64,000 nt of DNA from UBA8437 sp964646205 (GTDB taxonomy: Bacteria; Planctomycetota; Planctomycetia; Planctomycetales; Planctomycetaceae): contig CAZYAZ010000022.1 in assembly GCA_964646205.1 (NCBI GenBank), positions 6,017-70,016 on the forward strand, in the 5' to 3' direction. Shown here piece by piece: positions 60,719-64,000 of this stretch. A program made the translations under genes and the position numbers. Position 1 is the stretch's first letter. Every line of letters begins with the position of its first letter. Under the pieces are notes generated by a model. It did not search any database, was not told where the DNA came from, and saw only the letters and a program-made list of their open reading frames with translations.

Positions 60719-62205
60719 TACTCGCGTCGCTGCCGTGACGAGGGAATATCCAGACGTTGCCGGTACTTGGTCACCGTGCGACGCGCCAGTTGAAATCCCT
60801 GGGCCGAAAGTGCGTCGACCAGTGCATCGTCGGAAAGCGGCCGCGACTTGTCCTCGTTGTCGATGATGTCTTTCATCTTCAACCGGATGATCTCCCACGC
60901 CACGTCATCTCCCCCGGAGGTCGTTGTGCCACCACCAAAGAAAGATCTCAGGGCAAACAGGCCACGGGGTGTCTGAATCCATTTGCCGTCCACAGCACGC
61001 GACACGGTGGTCACGTGCACGCCAACCACGTCGGCGACCTGCTGCATTTTCAACGGAACAATCGCCTCGGGTCCATCAACCAGGAACGCCGACTGCCTGT
61101 CAACGATCACCTGGGCCACCTGGCGAACGGTCTTGGCACGCTGCTCGATCGCGTCCATCAGCCACTTCGCCGATTCGACTTTCTTCTTCAGGTACTCACG
61201 AGTCTGCTTGTCGGCCCCGGACCCCTTGCGCAACAGTTCCTGGTAATGCCGACTCAGCCGTAGCCGTGGCTGCGTCTCGGACTCGTGCTCCACCACCCAT
61301 CGACCGTGCTCGTCAAGCTCCACACTGAGATCAGCCGTGACCGGCCGGATCACCTCGCTCTCAAACCGTCGTCCCGGGAACGGATCCAGGTGCATCAACA
61401 CCTCGCTGGCAGCCTGGATCATCTCGATCGTGTAACCAGTTTTTTTCTGAATGTGCGGCAGGCGGTTGTTGGCCAGTTCGTCGAGATGCCCGGTGATCAA
61501 CGTGGTCAACACATCCTTCAGCGGAGTGGTCTCGGTCAATTGCAGTAACAGGCACTCGCGAACGTCACGGGCACCAACACCACGTGGGTCCAGTTGTTGA
61601 ATCCGGCGGAGCACTTCCGCTGCCCGCTCTTGCAACACCGGTCGACCATAAACCTGGACGATCTCCTCCAGTGAATTCGGCAAGCGGCCATTGCGGTCCA
61701 GGTGGCTGACCAGGTACTCACCAAAGGCTCTCTGATCGTCTTCGAGTTCGACCAGGCCCCATTGTTCCAGCAGATGATCGTGCAGCGACGGGGCCCGGGC
61801 CGCCATGTTCGCCATCGCATCGTGGTACCGCTCACCCGCCTGGGCGACCCGGTCTGCCGAGGGCCGGCCGGACTGGAACACGTTGTCATCCGGCCATTCT
61901 GGCTCAATCGATTCAAGCCGCTCGAAGTCCTCCGTGTTGTTGCTCTCGCTATCGACAACCAGTTCCTGCTGCTCAACCTCAACTTCCCCATCCGGCTCAG
62001 CTTCCGACGACTCATCCCCGTCAACCACTTCGGAATCCGCATCCTCCAGTGTCACGTTCTCCGCTTTCTCCTGCTCGATCCTTGCCTCGAGTTCCTCTCG
62101 CTGCATCTGCAGGATTTCCATCGACTGGATCATCCGCGGAGCCAGCTTCATTTGCTGACTCATCTGCTGACCCATTCGCACTTGCTGCGAAAACTGCAGT
62201 GCCAT
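60715..62205 (-). CDS. rpoN: RNA polymerase sigma-54 factor
   Basis: Sigma-54 directs polymerase to -24/-12 promoters and needs enhancer-binding ATPases. The 496-residue protein has the N-terminal glutamine-rich Region I (MALQFSQQVRMGQQMSQQMK, LAPRMIQSMEILQM), an acidic Region II (about 45-105), the core-binding domain, a helix-turn-helix (VADVVGVHVTTVSRAV) and the C-terminal RpoN box ARRTVTKYR. ATG at 62205. It is the last gene of the dnaX-ybaB-recR group, 70 bases after recR. It would read the promoter at 24266 if that is real. Confidence 0.95.
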   Translation of the reverse strand: MALQFSQQVRMGQQMSQQMKLAPRMIQSMEILQMQREELEARIEQEKAENVTLEDADSEVVDGDESSEAEPDGEVEVEQQELVVDSESNNTEDFERLESIEPEWPDDNVFQSGRPSADRVAQAGERYHDAMANMAARAPSLHDHLLEQWGLVELEDDQRAFGEYLVSHLDRNGRLPNSLEEIVQVYGRPVLQERAAEVLRRIQQLDPRGVGARDVRECLLLQLTETTPLKDVLTTLITGHLDELANNRLPHIQKKTGYTIEMIQAASEVLMHLDPFPGRRFESEVIRPVTADLSVELDEHGRWVVEHESETQPRLRLSRHYQELLRKGSGADKQTREYLKKKVESAKWLMDAIEQRAKTVRQVAQVIVDRQSAFLVDGPEAIVPLKMQQVADVVGVHVTTVSRAVDGKWIQTPRGLFALRSFFGGGTTTSGGDDVAWEIIRLKMKDIIDNEDKSRPLSDDALVDALSAQGFQLARRTVTKYRQRLDIPSSRQRREY

Positions 62206-62275
62206 GATGGACGGTCGCCGGGAGGGAGAAACTACGGACAGAACACGGAGAGAGAAAGAGAGACTCGGGCTGGTG

Positions 62276-62902
62276 TCAGAACTGTTGGCGACCTCGCATG
62301 GCATCGGCCAGCATTTCCCGGTTGGCAAATTCGAGAACACTGCCGCTGGCAATCCCCCGGGCCAGCCGGGTGATCTGGACGTTGAGATTCTCCAGGAGGT
62401 TCGACAAGTACAATGCGGTGCCGTCGCCCTCGAGGGTTGGATTGGTCGCCATCACCACCTCTGTCACCCCATCCTCACGGACCCGCCGCAGCAACGGTTC
62501 AATCCGCAACTGCTCGGGGCCAACCCCCGAGAGAGGTGCCAAGGCCCCACCCAAAACGTGGTAGACCCCCTCGTAGACTCCGGCAGCCTCGAGGGACACG
62601 ATATCGCGAGGCTGTTCCACCACACACACCACGTGCCGACTGCGACGAGGGTCTCGACAAATCGCGCACAATTCCACTTCGGTCAGGTTGTAACAGATTG
62701 CACAGAACCGAATCGATTCCTTCACTTGCCGGATCGCTTCAGCCAAGCCCATCACCTCGTCCGCGGGCGTCGCGAGCACGTGGTGGGCCAGCCGCTCGGC
62801 ACTCTTGCGACCAATTCCCGGAAGCTTGGCAAACTCGTTGATCAATTGTCCCACCGATTCGCCATACGGGTGATCGGTGGTCTCGAACTTCGAAGGGGCC
62901 AT
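62276..62902 (-). CDS. recR: Recombination protein RecR
   Basis: RecR works with RecF and RecO to load RecA at gaps. The 208-residue protein has an N-terminal helix-hairpin-helix (AKLPGIGRKSAERLAHHVL), a C4 zinc finger (CAICYNLTEVELCAIC), a Toprim domain (VVCVVEQPRDIVSLE) and a C-terminal Walker-like segment GGALAPLSGVGPEQL. It is in the common dnaX-ybaB-recR order. ATG at 62902, 32 bases after ybaB. Confidence 0.96.
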   Translation of the reverse strand: MAPSKFETTDHPYGESVGQLINEFAKLPGIGRKSAERLAHHVLATPADEVMGLAEAIRQVKESIRFCAICYNLTEVELCAICRDPRRSRHVVCVVEQPRDIVSLEAAGVYEGVYHVLGGALAPLSGVGPEQLRIEPLLRRVREDGVTEVVMATNPTLEGDGTALYLSNLLENLNVQITRLARGIASGSVLEFANREMLADAMRGRQQF

Positions 62903-62934
62903 CGTAGCGATTCTCGTCGTATTGCCAGGGCCAT

Positions 62935-63300
62935 TCAGGCCGTCGGCAGGTTGCCATCAGTGAACTGATTCAGGGCATCGGAGAGTCCCGGCATATCCAG
63001 GCCTCCAGCCAATTGGTTCATTTCGGCCGCGGCCGCTTCGCGAGCCTTTTCCATCGCCTGGTTGGTTGCCGCCACCACCAGGTCCTCGATCATCTCACGA
63101 TCACCACTCGCCGCCAGGTTCTCAGAGATTGTGCACGAGAGCACTTTTTGGTGGCCCGACACCTCAACCTGGACCATCCCCCCACCGGCCATTCCAGTCA
63201 CGCGCACCCGGCCCAACTTCTCTTGCATCTCACCGACCATCCCCTTCATCTGGGAAGCCTGCTTCATCAGCGATGCCATATCCCCCAACCCCTTGAACAT
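62935..63300 (-). CDS. ybaB: YbaB/EbfC nucleoid-associated protein
   Basis: The 121-residue protein is the usual size for the YbaB/EbfC family of dimeric DNA-binding nucleoid proteins. It has the characteristic N-terminal helix (GLGDMASLMKQASQMKGM), a Gly-rich turn (GMAGGGMVQVEVSGHQKV) and helix 3 (DLVVAATNQAMEKAREAA). ATG at 63300 has GGAGG seven bases upstream. It is between dnaX and recR. Confidence 0.95.
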   Translation of the reverse strand: MFKGLGDMASLMKQASQMKGMVGEMQEKLGRVRVTGMAGGGMVQVEVSGHQKVLSCTISENLAASGDREMIEDLVVAATNQAMEKAREAAAAEMNQLAGGLDMPGLSDALNQFTDGNLPTA

Positions 63301-63423
63301 CTCGCCTCCTTCACTCTCATCCCAAGCGTTTCGCCAAAATTTATCCGCGGCGACTTTCACCCAAAACCACAAGGTCTGACGGACGAATCTGCATCCCGCC
63401 AACCTGCCACGAGCAACTTCGGG

Positions 63424-64000
63424 TCAATCGTCCGCGGCCGGGCGATTCACAGGCACGACACGCTGAACCGTAGCCCCGAAGACATTCTGAGCTTCCTCGA
63501 CCATCGGATCGGTCTCGATGACCTCAACCTTTTCTGCCGTCGGCTCCTCGGGAACCACTTCCGGTTCTCGTTCCTCCTGAATCAACCTCACCTGGACCAG
63601 ACCGCCGGTCACGTCCTGAAGCAATTCCTCGAGTTGTCGCAGCACTTCCGGACGCTCGCAGAATCGCCTGTGGAAATCATATTCCGCAGCAAAGACCAGA
63701 TCCAGACGGTTTGGCCCGGAAATTGCTATGCGGTCGACTCGCTGCACGTGTTCCCGCAACAGGCTGCTGATTCGACCGGTCACCTCGGTCCAGATTCGCT
63801 CCTCCTGCCCCGATTCCAATGGTGTAACCGCTGCCGATGACTCGGCAACCTCCGCGGACGAATCATCAGAGACAGACTCCGGCATTCGCCCGTCGTCGAC
63901 CACAGTGGTCTCATCAGAACCAGCCGCCGCTTGTTCCACTTCAGCTTCCACTTCAGCTTCCACTTCAGCTTCCACTTCAGCTTCCACTTCAGCTTCCACT
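63424..64000 (-). CDS. dnaX: DNA polymerase III gamma/tau subunit, C-terminal part
   Basis: Only the last 191 residues are visible; the ATPase and clamp-loader core lies past the window edge. The visible part contains a low-complexity linker made of (AEVE)n repeats from a 12-bp tandem repeat, an acidic linker and a C-terminal domain (WTEVTGRISSLLREHVQRV, LDLVFAAEYDFHRRF, LLQDVTGGLVQVRLI) typical of DnaX domain III or related tau domains. Its position before ybaB and recR supports the identification. A start cannot be given. Confidence 0.8.
   Translation of the reverse strand, partial: VEAEVEAEVEAEVEAEVEAEVEQAAAGSDETTVVDDGRMPESVSDDSSAEVAESSAAVTPLESGQEERIWTEVTGRISSLLREHVQRVDRIAISGPNRLDLVFAAEYDFHRRFCERPEVLRQLEELLQDVTGGLVQVRLIQEEREPEVVPEEPTAEKVEVIETDPMVEEAQNVFGATVQRVVPVNRPAADD
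63934..64000. repeat. 12-bp tandem repeat inside dnaX
   Basis: The plus-strand unit TTCCACTTCAGC occurs five full times plus seven bases up to the edge. Read on the minus strand it encodes repeated Ala-Glu-Val-Glu in a linker. Copies are identical and in frame. The array may go on beyond the window. Confidence 0.9.

Noticed and set aside
63934..64000. CRISPR-like array
   Set aside because: It is a direct tandem repeat with no spacers and lies in frame within dnaX.

Overview
The window looks like part of a GC-rich chromosome from a planctomycete or close PVC relative. The signs are a DUF1559 pseudopilin with a type IV cleavage motif and an H-x9-DG motif, a PVC-type secreted dehydrogenase fused to HEAT repeats and a cytochrome c domain, a DUF1080 secreted hydrolase, and large BatA/VWA membrane proteins. 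A run of 100 N at 57251-57350 marks an assembly gap. I see no rRNA, tRNA, CRISPR array, insertion sequence or prophage. Genes are densely packed, mostly in short translationally coupled operons (ATGA or GTGA overlaps), and four convergent pairs share one CTAG as both stop codons. I found no convincing intrinsic terminator.

Layout: 1-3763 (minus) is an operon of sulfite reductase, deoC, a sugar-nucleotide epimerase and a membrane protein that runs off the edge. 3812-5348 (plus) carries pgpA and folD. 5345-6734 (minus) has a lipoprotein and a conserved unknown. 6888-18466 (plus) has a VWA membrane protein, a 1202-residue coiled-coil protein, an RluB-type pseudouridine synthase, pyrK, the cytochrome dehydrogenase and DUF1080. 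18474-21586 (minus) has a phosphatase and a TatD-like hydrolase resembling two ebo-cluster proteins, a small unknown and a thioesterase. 21793-25277 (plus) has serA, an HNH nuclease and the pseudopilin behind a sigma-54-like promoter. 25282-30904 (minus) is an Fe-S and translation-factor group: a receiver-like protein, mrp, sufU, sufS, an aminotransferase and epmA.

31102-33597 holds purE, an EEP phosphatase, an OsmC-family gene and a cupin. The OsmC gene is read through an in-frame UGA exactly at the catalytic cysteine, followed by a hairpin with bacterial SECIS geometry, so it is probably a selenoprotein. 33594-41587 (minus) has two VWA/BatA proteins, then a coupled operon of a cation exchanger, a LarA-like protein and an inositol-monophosphatase-type enzyme. 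41817-47371 has a small unknown, a Xer recombinase, an SNase-like protein (minus), a pheT lacking the tRNA-binding insert, and dus. 47372-51909 (minus) is the widely conserved phoH, PgpH-type HD, ybeY, CNNM/CorC operon.

52230-55721 has an ExeA-type ATPase and a Na/phosphate cotransporter. That transporter gene is flanked by what look like the first 42 codons of a DUF47 phosphate regulator and the last helix of a PiT transporter, which suggests replacement of an older pit locus. 55722-60718 has an M29 aminopeptidase, a gap-interrupted acyl-CoA dehydrogenase, a TPR protein, an HtrA protease and thiL. 60715-64000 (minus) is dnaX, ybaB, recR, rpoN, with a 12-bp tandem repeat in dnaX at the window edge. 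The main themes are housekeeping metabolism, translation and RNA maturation, Fe-S assembly and cell-envelope proteins.
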